A stretch of 33,634 nucleotides of DNA from Lachnospiraceae bacterium (GCA_017542245.1 JAFXXN010000044.1:1-33634); one strand, 5' to 3'. Shown: positions 1 through 6,906, numbered from the stretch's first letter. Made by a program: numbers and translations. The notes: a model not told the origin generated them from the sequence alone.

Positions 1-24
1 AAAAAAGCAGGGTAAGAACCCTGC
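1..24 (-). terminator. Rho-independent terminator of the leftward operon
   Basis: Arms 7-13 and 18-24 form a 7-bp GC-rich stem (GCAGGGT/ACCCTGC) with a 4-nt loop. Read leftward it is followed by six T (1-6). It lies 22 bases beyond the stop of the last leftward gene, so it closes the whole leftward cluster. Confidence 0.9.
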
Positions 25-45
25 AGAAAATCATTAACGGAAAAT

Positions 46-255
46 TTACCAGGCGTGTTTTCCGGTTGCTACAAGACTGTTAATGTCCTCGTATGCATTC
101 TCCAGTCTTTCCTGATGATATTGGAAATAACCATCGAAAATCTTCTGGGTCAATCCTTTTTCATCCCATTCTTTTAGTACATCGCCGGTAAAACGGTTAT
201 AGTTGTTAGCGTATCTTTCAATTAGAAACAGAAAGAATTTCATTTCTTCAGTCAT
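46..255 (-). CDS. Small DUF3791-like protein, possible antitoxin or partner of the DUF3990 protein
   Basis: Encodes 69 aa. The FFLFLIERYANNY start, a long amphipathic helix and an acidic tail resemble DUF3791 proteins, which commonly sit beside DUF3990 genes. A GTG at 267 would add four residues, but the GAGGAG ribosome site is one base from it. The ATG at 255 sits at a workable 11-base spacing and one base after the upstream stop, so I prefer it. It is the last gene of a tightly packed trio with the 82-aa and DUF3990 genes, just before a strong terminator. Biochemical function is unknown. An antitoxin or specificity-partner role is inferred from gene arrangement only. Confidence 0.65.
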   Translation of the reverse strand: MTEEMKFFLFLIERYANNYNRFTGDVLKEWDEKGLTQKIFDGYFQYHQERLENAYEDINSLVATGKHAW

Positions 256-256
256 A

Positions 257-505
257 TCAGATTTCACTCCTCAAAAATACAGAATTACGCGGATCACCGG
301 TGATCTGCTCGGCTTCCCACATATCGAATATGGCTCTTTCAGAAAATTCCCACATAGCCATCTCGGCATCCTCCAGCATCCTGTGTGTCTCGGAAGTGAG
401 AAAGGCGCGGGCAGCATCCATCTCGTTCATGCCGTATTTATCTATGATGCGTTTGATAACGCTGCTGTTGTAATAATCAAGTGAATGATTTGGCATTCTT
501 GTCAT
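257..505 (-). CDS. Small helical protein of a DUF3990 cassette
   Basis: Encodes 82 aa, predicted mostly helical, with many Met, Glu and Asp residues and no recognisable DNA-binding motif. The start overlaps the stop of the DUF3990 gene by four bases, so translation is probably coupled. The stop is followed one base later by the DUF3791-like gene. I do not recognise a named family. The sequence IKRIIDKYGMNEMDAARAF resembles the small helical proteins often found with DUF3990 and DUF3791 genes. By position it could be an antitoxin or chaperone of the ART-like protein. Confidence 0.65.
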   Translation of the reverse strand: MTRMPNHSLDYYNSSVIKRIIDKYGMNEMDAARAFLTSETHRMLEDAEMAMWEFSERAIFDMWEAEQITGDPRNSVFLRSEI

Positions 506-981
506 ACTTCGATCACCTCTTTGAACTGCAACAGAGAGATGCTCTTCTCTGTTTTGAAAGTATACTGATCTTTAAGTTTCTGTGGCAACAGACGTTTGAT
601 GGTTTCATCCAAGTCATACATACCACTGAGATAAAGATCAATTACCGGTGCTGTCTGATCATTGGCAACCGGACCGATTATCATATCCCACTCGTTATCC
701 ATTATCTGACCTTTTCTGTTTCTGACGACGAAATCAAGCCATTGAGCATCCGGGTTTTCAAATACCAACGAGGTAAGAGCAGATAATTTAATATCATCAA
801 CTTCATAAACAGTTACATAACCTTTATCCTGATTAAAACGTCTGGCTGTTCTTTTGGCCCATTTAGACGCCTGATCCAGATCACTTGTCGTGTAAAATCC
901 CTTCCCAAAATTCAGTTCTCGTTGAACTTTCAGCAAACGGGGCTCTTCAACTACTACGTTACTGCCGTGGTATAACAACAT
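502..981 (-). CDS. DUF3990 protein, ADP-ribosyltransferase-like
   Basis: Encodes 159 aa. The N-terminus has LYHGS (His5), then FGKGFYTT (Tyr30), then an ASKWAKR helix. This pattern is typical of DUF3990, a family considered related to ADP-ribosyltransferase folds that use a His, a Tyr and a third polar residue to bind NAD. The C-terminal DQYTFKTEKSISLLQF matches the usual end of the family. If active it would transfer ADP-ribose to an unknown target. It starts after an AAGGAGG site with 8-base spacing and has its own TATAAT-like box, so it heads a separate three-gene transcription unit. The cassette layout suggests a toxin-antitoxin or anti-phage module. The family call is fairly secure, the activity is inference. 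Confidence 0.75.
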   Translation of the reverse strand: MLLYHGSNVVVEEPRLLKVQRELNFGKGFYTTSDLDQASKWAKRTARRFNQDKGYVTVYEVDDIKLSALTSLVFENPDAQWLDFVVRNRKGQIMDNEWDMIIGPVANDQTAPVIDLYLSGMYDLDETIKRLLPQKLKDQYTFKTEKSISLLQFKEVIEV

Positions 982-989
982 TCATATCG

Positions 990-1010
990 CCTCCTTGCAT
1001 TATAATTATA
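990..1010 (-). promoter_or_regulatory. Ribosome site and -10 box of the DUF3990 cassette
   Basis: Read leftward, a TATAAT box (1005-1010) is followed directly by an AAGGAGG Shine-Dalgarno (990-996) 8 bases from the ATG. No good -35 hexamer is visible. The closeness of the -10 box implies a very short leader. Confidence 0.45.
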
Positions 1011-1034
1011 CCATTTCTGAGAAATAATAGAAGC

Positions 1035-1056
1035 AAGGCTGAATTGCTCCAGCCTT
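1035..1056 (-). terminator. Possible weak terminator after the DUF4313 gene
   Basis: AAGGCTG (1035-1041) and CAGCCTT (1050-1056) form a 7-bp stem that overlaps the DUF4313 stop codon. The downstream leftward sequence is only moderately T-rich, so termination may be partial. It separates the DUF3990 trio from the genes upstream. Confidence 0.45.
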
Positions 1057-1387
1057 ACACATCCCGATAAATGTATTTATCTATTTCACCTTGATCAAAA
1101 TAATACAAGGGGTAGGTCGACACATATCCTGAGCTTCCGGATCCTATACAGAACCCAAGGGAATACTCATTGATAATGTCCTCAAGCTCAGGGAAATCAT
1201 TCGTATTGATGTACTGAATGGTTCCTCTGGCATAAGATTCCGGTAAGTTTACCGTAATGTCACAGAACGGTTCATCGTTGGCGATGTCATACAATCCCAG
1301 ATACATGGTGCCGTTATTGGAATACTTTCCCTTAACGATGCCAAGATCGTACTGCTTATCGTAAAGAGTGATGCTGATGGTTTCCAT
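1055..1387 (-). CDS. DUF4313 family protein
   Basis: Encodes 110 aa. The start METISITLYDKQYDLGI, the central DITVNLPESY, and the C-terminal TYPLYYFD pattern fit DUF4313, small proteins from conjugative elements and plasmids with no known activity. The ATG at 1387 is chosen because TAGGAG lies 7 bases upstream, right where the DUF3846 gene stops. An in-frame ATG at 1420 would overlap that gene without a good ribosome site. Its position in a row with DUF3846 and an SSB-like gene is typical of the accessory part of integrative elements. Confidence 0.75.
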   Translation of the reverse strand: METISITLYDKQYDLGIVKGKYSNNGTMYLGLYDIANDEPFCDITVNLPESYARGTIQYINTNDFPELEDIINEYSLGFCIGSGSSGYVSTYPLYYFDQGEIDKYIYRDV

Positions 1388-1397
1388 GATCAAACTC

Positions 1398-1727
1398 CTA
1401 AGCCAGGAAGATGGCTTCATTGCTGAAGATCTTCATGTACTTACTGATCTTATCCTCCGACAGGGAGATGGTCTCTCCTTCATCATTAGCATCCACGATC
1501 AGGATGTTTCCAAAAAGGATGTCTATCAGCTGTCCCTTGTAGTACAGCAGTCTGTTTGGATCGCTTCCGTTGAACTTTCCTTCTTCGTTTACAACGATAT
1601 CTACATCATCGAACAGATAGGGCATTTCGAAGTTTCCCTCTACCAGCCTCTGCAGTTCCTTGTAGCCTTCAGGAAATTCGATAACTTCGGGTGTCTTACC
1701 CGGTCTTACGATAATTCCCTTAATCAT
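1398..1727 (-). CDS. DUF3846 domain protein
   Basis: Encodes 109 aa. The MIKGIIVRPGKTPEVIEF start, then YKELQRLVEGNFEMPYLFDDVDIVVNEE split by short turns, and RLLYYKGQLIDILFGNILIV match DUF3846. This is a small beta-rich family common in conjugative elements and phages of Bacillota. No enzymatic motif is visible. It overlaps the SSB-like gene by 8 bases, so translation is likely coupled. The product is probably cytoplasmic, with an unknown role in element biology. Confidence 0.75.
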   Translation of the reverse strand: MIKGIIVRPGKTPEVIEFPEGYKELQRLVEGNFEMPYLFDDVDIVVNEEGKFNGSDPNRLLYYKGQLIDILFGNILIVDANDEGETISLSEDKISKYMKIFSNEAIFLA

Positions 1728-2016
1728 TGTCTGCCTCCATTGGAGTCATGAATGATACTCTGGTTGCGACTACATATAATCTGTCATTGACGGTCTTGAG
1801 GTATCCTTTGATTCCTGCGACTGTCTCTTCACGGTATTTATCATTGATGGTCTGTGCTAATTCTTCCCATATGCAGATATTTACCAGCGCCTGGCTGCTG
1901 TCCTTGGTCTCATCGATTCTGATGGGGACCTTATAAGCGGCATCAGCTGCGGGCATATCATCTATTTTCATGGGTCTTCCGGCAATCCTGCCGAGTATTG
2001 CGACACTGTTTAACAT
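1720..2016 (-). CDS. Small single-strand DNA-binding (OB-fold) like protein
   Basis: Encodes 98 aa. The start LNSVAILGRIAGRP and the later ALVNICIWEELAQ and VAGIKGYLKT patterns follow the strand order of an SSB OB-fold. It is shorter than housekeeping SSB (about 150-180 aa) and ends in EADND, without the conserved acidic DDDIPF-type tip that recruits partner proteins. It would protect single-stranded DNA during element transfer or replication. The TTAGGA ribosome site is 7-8 bases before the ATG. The neighbours (amidotransferase upstream, DUF3846 downstream) place it in a mobile-element operon. The fold is likely, DNA binding itself is inferred. Confidence 0.65.
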   Translation of the reverse strand: MLNSVAILGRIAGRPMKIDDMPAADAAYKVPIRIDETKDSSQALVNICIWEELAQTINDKYREETVAGIKGYLKTVNDRLYVVATRVSFMTPMEADND

Positions 2017-2050
2017 TTGTTTTTCCTAACCTTTCACTTTTCTTTAATTC

Positions 2051-2794
2051 TTAATAGGCAAAATCCCCATTCTCTCCAATATATTCTCTGTCGTCGAGCA
2101 GGGAGAGATAGTCGTTAAGCCTGTGTTTGGAGTCTTCATCCATTTCTGAGTCATAATCGTCCGGATCGCCAAAGAGATTGGATGAATAATATCCTATCCT
2201 TGGCTTATAAGAGTATTTCGGATACTCTCTGGGTTTATATGATGAATTGGAATAGACATAGTCACCATCCTCGATGAAATTACCGAGAAGGGTGATGCAC
2301 CCGGTACTGTCGATAAAAGCCAGTTTGCTGGTACCGATGAGTTCCTCTATCAGCATCAGCTTGTCAGTATCTCTTATGAAAGAGGGGTCAAGTTTGCTGA
2401 GTACTTTCTGGGTGAAGTTGAGCGAGTCATTGATGGCGCTGTTTGCTCCCGGGAAATAATTGTTCAGAACACCGTTATGGCAGACTGCCAGATCGGTTGT
2501 TCCAAATACTTTATTCTTGTCATAAACGGGGAAGGGGTGAGTACACAGCTTGGTCTTGTGACCGCTGGTACCGATCCTGAAATGCAGAACGACAGGAATA
2601 TTCTTCCAGTCTCTGTCCTTAATAAAATCAAGCAGCTGTTCCACTTTCATGAATCCCTTATGGTAAATGACTTTCTGAAGCAGGTAATCATAATACATGA
2701 TGCCGGCTCCATCCGGATTGTTGGTGAACATGGTCCTGATCGTTGTTTCCGGGAACATCTCTGCTCCGGTTTTCTTTATGGCGATTATACACAT
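2051..2794 (-). CDS. Class II glutamine amidotransferase-like protein
   Basis: Encodes 247 aa. It begins MCIIAIKK, putting Cys2 at the mature N-terminus as the nucleophile of an Ntn-type glutaminase. HFRIGTSGHK and the AVCHNGVLNNY segment correspond to the RxGT and NGxxxN elements that bind glutamine and the oxyanion. Class II domains split glutamine to release ammonia for a partner synthase. No synthase domain is fused, and the last 60 residues are acidic, Tyr-rich and low in complexity. The gene overlaps the amidoligase by 10 bases. A pairing of amidoligase with this glutaminase type is known from comparative genomics. The substrate is unknown. Confidence 0.8.
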   Translation of the reverse strand: MCIIAIKKTGAEMFPETTIRTMFTNNPDGAGIMYYDYLLQKVIYHKGFMKVEQLLDFIKDRDWKNIPVVLHFRIGTSGHKTKLCTHPFPVYDKNKVFGTTDLAVCHNGVLNNYFPGANSAINDSLNFTQKVLSKLDPSFIRDTDKLMLIEELIGTSKLAFIDSTGCITLLGNFIEDGDYVYSNSSYKPREYPKYSYKPRIGYYSSNLFGDPDDYDSEMDEDSKHRLNDYLSLLDDREYIGENGDFAY

Positions 2795-4482
2795 GCTGCT
2801 TCACCTGTGCTTTCCATCGATGCTGCAGCAGCTTCTGCCAGCAGTTCATCGATTTCATCGTTTTCAGCTTGCGTCATTTCCCCATCATAGTGAGAAAAAT
2901 CAGCCTGGGCTTTTGTATCGATAGTCTGGTGATACTTCAGTACTCTCTGAGATACATAATCAGGCAGATACTGCCCATTCAGTAACTCTCCGAATACTAC
3001 GACATCTCTGTCATCATTGGCTGCTTCGACCAGGTTCTTTACCAGTTCGATTGTGGCCATGTAAGTCTTCGGATTCAGTGTTCCTCTGAAGATTCTGATC
3101 TCCACGGTGGTTCTGTTAGCAAGATTGACTGATACGCCATGACCCATTGATGCTTTTTCCTTGATCTTCTGTCTGGTGATGACACCGTCGATAACTCCAT
3201 AGCGGTAATAATGACCGTCTTTTCTTCTGGCAAGTACTTCCATATTCTTCTTGAAGACTGTAACCATGGCATTGAATCTGTCGATGGCTTTCTCGTCTTT
3301 GAAGGCTTCTCTTGAGATATGAACATGCAGACCGCACACGGTAGTATCATGTGACTTCATACCTTTCTGAGCCAATGTCGTCAGCATTGCTGAAATACGG
3401 CTGTAGTTGTTGCGCATGAATTTATAGGTCATCGGCTGAGAAATGATCTCAAAGCCTTCACCGATGGAGCCATCACGTTCGCAGTGGAACAGATCCCCAA
3501 AGTTTTTCTGAACATACAGTGCATTTACGCTGTCTCCCTGGCACTCGATCTCCGTACCGAAGTACAGATTGGTGTTCTCGTATGGAGCAGCGAGCTTGTA
3601 GCTGTAGTTGCTGCGGTTGTAACTGTGGTATCCTCCAACTGCATCTCTGATAGCCTTGCGGCTGTACTTCTTACCCTCTACAGTGATAAGGTCACTTGAA
3701 GATAAAAAGTATTCTCCTGAGTAATCACATCTTACGGCGGAAGAGTAATGTTCCTTCAGATAATCTAAGGACATGACCTTACTGTCACCGCTGTACTGAT
3801 GCAATACTGCCGAGTTTTCCCTTCTGATGTATGAACCGTTGATCTCGTCCTTAACGTATTTGGCGTTAAAGCATCTGGAACACATGACCTTGCCTTCGAT
3901 CATCTTCATGTCTTCCTTAGTGTGGTTTTCACCGCACTCACAGCAGCTCATAAGTTCCTGCTTACGCCAGCAGTTATTGCAGTAACGATGAACTTCACCG
4001 TTTACGACAACTTCCTGGGCATTGGTTTTCAGATGTCTTTCCCCACACATGGAGCATCTGAATGTTTCCTTGACTGCACTTGGTGCCAGCAAGAGTCCAT
4101 CTACCTCAAGTCCATATTCACGCTGGAAATAGACATTGGTGATTGGACACAGGTTCAAGGTTTCAAGTGCTTCAGTTGAGACATTCACCTTACTTATGAA
4201 GCTACTGCGCTCACTGTACATGACACCTATGATCTGATTTGCCGGATAGTATCTGTTTTTGATAAGACACCACATGTATTTGTTGAGGTGTGTATCATAA
4301 CCGACACTTTGATTTCCAAACGGCCCAAATATGGCTGTCTGGACAACAATGCGTGCATTGTCAACTGCTGTCTCATCGCATGGCTGCAATGATCTCATCG
4401 AGATGTGTTCTTTTTCAACCCATTCATCGATCTGGGAAAGTCTGATACCTTCCATTAAATCTCTTACTTCGCTGCGTTTCAT
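2785..4482 (-). CDS. Amidoligase (COOH-NH2 ligase) with N-terminal zinc ribbons
   Basis: Encodes 565 aa. Residues 1-140 are a less recognisable N-terminal domain. Two treble-clef or ribbon-like zinc modules follow: Cys143/146 with Cys168/171, and Cys180/183 with Cys201/204. A third such segment (251-280) has lost most cysteines. The amidoligase domain starts near 305 with FGTEIECQ, followed by ERDGSIGEGFEIISQP (335-350), CGLHVHIS (383-390) and a later VEIRIFRGTL. These are the ATP- and metal-binding Glu, His and Arg positions of the family. Such enzymes are predicted to join an amine to a carboxylate using ATP. It opens the leftward operon after a GGAGG ribosome site and is translationally coupled to the amidotransferase. 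Function in the element is unproven. Confidence 0.85.
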   Translation of the reverse strand: MKRSEVRDLMEGIRLSQIDEWVEKEHISMRSLQPCDETAVDNARIVVQTAIFGPFGNQSVGYDTHLNKYMWCLIKNRYYPANQIIGVMYSERSSFISKVNVSTEALETLNLCPITNVYFQREYGLEVDGLLLAPSAVKETFRCSMCGERHLKTNAQEVVVNGEVHRYCNNCWRKQELMSCCECGENHTKEDMKMIEGKVMCSRCFNAKYVKDEINGSYIRRENSAVLHQYSGDSKVMSLDYLKEHYSSAVRCDYSGEYFLSSSDLITVEGKKYSRKAIRDAVGGYHSYNRSNYSYKLAAPYENTNLYFGTEIECQGDSVNALYVQKNFGDLFHCERDGSIGEGFEIISQPMTYKFMRNNYSRISAMLTTLAQKGMKSHDTTVCGLHVHISREAFKDEKAIDRFNAMVTVFKKNMEVLARRKDGHYYRYGVIDGVITRQKIKEKASMGHGVSVNLANRTTVEIRIFRGTLNPKTYMATIELVKNLVEAANDDRDVVVFGELLNGQYLPDYVSQRVLKYHQTIDTKAQADFSHYDGEMTQAENDEIDELLAEAAAASMESTGEAACV

Positions 4483-4509
4483 TTTTACCTAACCTCCTTG
4501 TACATAGCG

Positions 4510-4536
4510 AAAAAGACAGATTCTTTCCATCTGCCT
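4510..4536 (-). terminator. Leftward terminator just upstream of the amidoligase operon
   Basis: Arms 4514-4521 and 4529-4536 pair as AGGCAGAT/ATCTGTCT on the minus strand (8 bp, one G-U) with a 7-nt loop, then five T (4510-4514). It lies about 27 bases before the amidoligase ATG and 6 bases after the stop of a truncated gene. It may once have ended that gene, or it may now attenuate the amidoligase operon. Confidence 0.65.
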
Positions 4537-4542
4537 GGATAA

Positions 4543-4614
4543 CTAAATTCCTAATGATCTTTTTACGTGGATCAGACGATAACCTTTAAGAGTGATACGG
4601 TTTGCTCTGGTGAG
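4543..4614 (-). pseudogene. C-terminal fragment of a truncated gene
   Basis: A short open stretch on the minus strand ends with ITLKGYRLIHVKRSLGI and a TAG stop, 6 bases before a terminator hairpin. Upstream a stop codon appears at once, and no start or ribosome site is visible. The residue pattern and its position before a terminator suggest the tail of a real gene whose body was lost at the edge of the mobile block. The family is not recognised, and a chance reading is possible. Confidence 0.35.
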
Positions 4615-4664
4615 TTATGGAACCAATAGCCGTTTAAATGTATCTTATTATAGTCGAAAAGAAA

Positions 4665-4725
4665 AAGCCCTATACTCAGCCGGAATAGGTAATATTGGAG
4701 GTTATCTGGCTGGATATAGGGCTTT
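4665..4725 (-). terminator. Long imperfect hairpin, probable leftward terminator
   Basis: AAGCCCTATA (4665-4674) pairs with TATAGGGCTT (4716-4725), and an inner CAGCC (4677-4681) pairs with GGCTG (4708-4712). Read leftward the stem runs into a T-rich tract (complement of 4654-4666). It lies right between the mobile block and the TetR promoter. It could insulate the two, or be the folded end of a lost small transposon. Confidence 0.5.
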
Positions 4726-4727
4726 AA

Positions 4728-4768
4728 TTGACAAATACTTTGTCGTAAAATATAATAACAAATGTTAT
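4728..4768 (+). promoter_or_regulatory. Consensus promoter with overlapping palindromic operator of the TetR gene
   Basis: TTGACA (4728-4733), a 17-base spacer and TATAAT (4751-4756) give a perfect sigma-A type promoter. The inverted repeat ATAACA-AA-TGTTAT (4755-4768) overlaps the -10 box and the start region. This is where a TetR repressor would bind to shut off its own operon. A CAGGAGG ribosome site follows at 4781-4787. Confidence 0.85.
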
Positions 4769-4792
4769 AATATTGTATGACAGGAGGTAATC

Positions 4793-5332
4793 ATGCCAAA
4801 GAAACCAACAACGACCCGAGAGGAAATGATAGATGGAGCCTTTGAACTGGTTAGAACAGAAGGGCATCAGGCTCTGACAGTCAGAAGCCTGGCCGCAAAA
4901 CTCGGCTGTTCTACTCAGCCCATCATGTATCAGTTTCCCAACATAGATGAGTTAAAAGATCTGGTATATGAGAAAGCCGATCTGTTTCATACGCAGTATC
5001 TCACGCAGACGGAAGATTTCCTTGAAATCGGATTAAGATATGTCCGGTTTGCTCATGAGGAGAGAAATCTGTTCCGTTTCCTTTTTCAGTCAGGAAGATT
5101 TGATGGGAAAAATATGAGAGAACTGATCCGTGATGAAAATGTTCAGCAATTAATAGCTTCTGCAGCTTCTGAACTGGAAATGAACCGGGAACAGGCAGCA
5201 GATGCTTTTGAAGCTCTTTTTGCCATGGTACACGGCTATGGCGCTCTGGTGGCAGATAACGCACTGGAATATGATCAGGAAGCTATCAGAAGGGCATTAA
5301 TAAAAGTTGCCCAGGGCATGATGAAGGGGTAG
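4793..5332 (+). CDS. TetR family transcriptional regulator
   Basis: Encodes 179 aa. The N-terminal helix-turn-helix is clear: LTVRSLAAKLGCSTQPIMYQ at about residues 28-47, followed by the FPNIDELKDLV helix. The C-terminal part is an all-helical ligand and dimer domain typical of short TetR regulators. It probably represses its own operon through the palindrome overlapping its promoter. The downstream CPBP protease gene starts 6 bases after its stop, so both are one transcript and the membrane protease is the likely controlled gene. The ligand is unknown. Confidence 0.9.
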   Translation: MPKKPTTTREEMIDGAFELVRTEGHQALTVRSLAAKLGCSTQPIMYQFPNIDELKDLVYEKADLFHTQYLTQTEDFLEIGLRYVRFAHEERNLFRFLFQSGRFDGKNMRELIRDENVQQLIASAASELEMNREQAADAFEALFAMVHGYGALVADNALEYDQEAIRRALIKVAQGMMKG

Positions 5333-5338
5333 TTAATT

Positions 5339-6034
5339 ATGAAGAAGTTTTATGAGAAAAATGAGCTGGCATTTGCGATATTGTGCATCGTGGCATATGT
5401 AGTGATATTCGGAAATCTACGTACACTTGGTGATGACAGTCCATACTGCGCCATCGCCATGGCGGTAATGGCCTTGGCATTATTTCTGTTTGTTAAAAGT
5501 AACGGTCTGATGGGAAAGTATGGTATGGACAGATGGATAAGCGATTCCCGAAGAATGCTTTACCTGATTCCGATGTGGATATTAGCAACAGGCAATCTCT
5601 GGGGCGGTATAAGCCCGCGTTATCGGGGAACTGGTTTGGTTTCAGCCCTGGTAATGTTTGCTTTGGTAGGATTCGTTGAGGAAATGCTGTTCAGAGGCTT
5701 CCTCTTCAAAGCGATGCTGAAGGATGGAAAAGTACTTCAGGCTATCATCATTTCCTCGCTGACATTTGGCATGGGACACATTGTAAACATCATAGTTGGC
5801 AAGGGAACACTGGAAACTTTTGTTCAGATGTTCTTTGCGGTAATGATAGGTTTTCTGTTTACCATGGTCTACTACAAGGGCAAAAGCTTATGGCCGGTGA
5901 TCATTGCGCACAGCCTGATCGACATGTTATCAGTATTTGCCGTTGATAATCCACTGGCTGATAAGATCTACATAGTGACCACATGCATTGTGTCTGCAGC
6001 TTACGGTATCTATCTTTACAGAGCAGAACATTAG
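5339..6034 (+). CDS. CPBP family intramembrane metalloprotease
   Basis: Encodes 231 aa with about seven membrane helices. It carries the CPBP (Abi/CAAX protease) motifs: VEEMLFRG with paired Glu114/115 and Arg119, FGMGHIVN with Phe143 and His147, and a later IAHSLID histidine. These place metal-binding and catalytic residues inside the membrane. Bacterial members process peptides or protect against self-made bacteriocins. The substrate here is unknown. It follows the TetR gene by 6 bases with an AAGGGG ribosome site, so it is likely induced when the TetR ligand is present. Confidence 0.9.
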   Translation: MKKFYEKNELAFAILCIVAYVVIFGNLRTLGDDSPYCAIAMAVMALALFLFVKSNGLMGKYGMDRWISDSRRMLYLIPMWILATGNLWGGISPRYRGTGLVSALVMFALVGFVEEMLFRGFLFKAMLKDGKVLQAIIISSLTFGMGHIVNIIVGKGTLETFVQMFFAVMIGFLFTMVYYKGKSLWPVIIAHSLIDMLSVFAVDNPLADKIYIVTTCIVSAAYGIYLYRAEH

Positions 6035-6042
6035 TCATTTGA

Positions 6043-6210
6043 TTATGATATCAGGCCGTTTTCCAGGTCTTTATGGTTGTAGTAATCGTCCCAGAACACG
6101 AAGTTTCTTGCGTCTTCCTCAAGCATTCTTGTAACAAGAGCAATGGCATCGTATTCTTCCATCCCCGATTCAATAAGTCTGTCGATTATTTCATTGAAAG
6201 AATCGTGCAT
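6043..6210 (-). CDS. Small acidic protein, 55 aa
   Basis: A short gene with a good GGGAGG ribosome site 8 bases before the ATG. The product starts MHDSFNEIIDRLIESGMEEY, has a regular helical pattern, and is strongly acidic (about 14 Asp/Glu against 4 Arg/Lys). It is convergent with the CPBP gene, its stop lying 8 bases past that gene's stop. Upstream lies the terminator of the prepilin peptidase, so it must have its own promoter. Family not recognised. Acidic proteins of this size often act as inhibitors or regulators, but there is no direct evidence here. Confidence 0.6.
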   Translation of the reverse strand: MHDSFNEIIDRLIESGMEEYDAIALVTRMLEEDARNFVFWDDYYNHKDLENGLIS

Positions 6211-6271
6211 TTTTAACACCTCCCACTATTTCTATAATGGCCAATTCTGAAAAATCCTCCGTTTTTGGCAC

Positions 6272-6312
6272 AAAAAAATAAAAAAGTGTATTTCCGTGTC
6301 AGAAATACACTT
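6272..6312 (-). terminator. Rho-independent terminator after the prepilin peptidase
   Basis: An 11-bp perfect stem (arms 6284-6294 and 6302-6312, AAGTGTATTTC/GAAATACACTT) with a 7-nt loop begins one base past the prepilin peptidase stop. It is followed leftward by a T-rich run (complement of 6272-6285). Confidence 0.9.
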
Positions 6313-6313
6313 C

Positions 6314-6736
6314 TCATACTAGAAACAGATATATTATTGTCGAAACTGCCACGGCAGGAGCAAGAGGAAGGAACTGCCTTCCGGTATACTTCAAAGCGGT
6401 CAGCTGAAGCAGGGAAGCAATGAAAAGAATCACCAAAACAGGCATCGGATCAAGGTAGAATCCCATCAGGCCGAGTAATTTGATGTCACCCCCTCCGCAT
6501 TGCGGCTTTCCGGTCTTCTTCTCCATGTACACTGTCAGCAGCAAAAAGGGGACCATTATTAACAGTGCTTTTCCCAGGCTGTACAAAATATTTATATAGC
6601 TATTCAAAAAAATCAGATACAGGATTCTGAAGATGACCGCAGATAGTAATAGACTGTCCGGAATGATGTGATGTCTGTAATCGATGAAGGCAATTACTGC
6701 CAGGAAAACAAGTAATACGATAATATCAATTCTCAT
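6314..6736 (-). CDS. Type IV prepilin peptidase-like protein (A24 family), compact form
   Basis: Encodes 140 aa with about four to five membrane helices. Two catalytic aspartates are present: Asp19 in AFIDYRHHIIPD and Asp84 in the CGGGDIKLLG motif (GxGD type). It lacks the N-terminal methylase domain of full PilD, so it is the short CpaA/TadV-like form (about 140-170 aa). It would cleave leader peptides of pilin-like proteins at the membrane. No pilus genes lie nearby. A broken paralogue sits at 19346-19625 with the same upstream hairpin and -10 box. It is transcribed alone and ends at a strong terminator. Confidence 0.85.
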   Translation of the reverse strand: MRIDIIVLLVFLAVIAFIDYRHHIIPDSLLLSAVIFRILYLIFLNSYINILYSLGKALLIMVPFLLLTVYMEKKTGKPQCGGGDIKLLGLMGFYLDPMPVLVILFIASLLQLTALKYTGRQFLPLAPAVAVSTIIYLFLV

Positions 6737-6742
6737 GAAAAA

Positions 6743-6769
6743 TGACCCATCCTTTGACGGGTCATTATA
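6743..6769 (-). promoter_or_regulatory. -10 box and leader hairpin conserved between two prepilin peptidase copies
   Basis: Read leftward, TATAAT (6764-6769) is followed at once by a hairpin with arms TGACCC/GGGTCA (6743-6748 and 6759-6764), ending 6 bases before the ATG. The pseudogene copy has the same order at 19633-19657. The hairpin covers the normal ribosome-site zone, so it may control translation, or the mRNA may be nearly leaderless. Confidence 0.55.
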
Positions 6770-6850
6770 GCGGTAAACCGGAATCTGTGGAGAAAGCTAC
6801 AGATGATATTAAAACAGAAAGATAATCAAATGAATAATCCAGAAACAAAT

Positions 6851-6880
6851 CATAACCACTAATAAAAACTGGTGGTTATG
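6851..6880. terminator. Inverted repeat past the PHP phosphatase gene
   Basis: CATAACCAC (6851-6859) and GTGGTTATG (6872-6880) form a perfect 9-bp stem with a 12-nt loop. It lies 26 bases beyond the stop of the leftward PHP gene. The following leftward sequence is only partly T-rich (ATTTGTTTCT). A terminator is likely, though not classical. Confidence 0.55.
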
Positions 6881-6906
6881 ACTTGGAAATGAGTTTTATT
6901 CTTATA

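Noticed and set aside
1-4500. Reading the left cluster as a complete prophage
   Set aside because: No capsid, portal, terminase, tail or integrase gene is in the window. The gene types also occur in conjugative elements, so only a mobile-element origin is claimed.
4592-4780. Rightward 62-codon open frame before the TetR gene
   Set aside because: It runs through the long hairpin, the promoter and the operator, has no ribosome site and no protein-like pattern.
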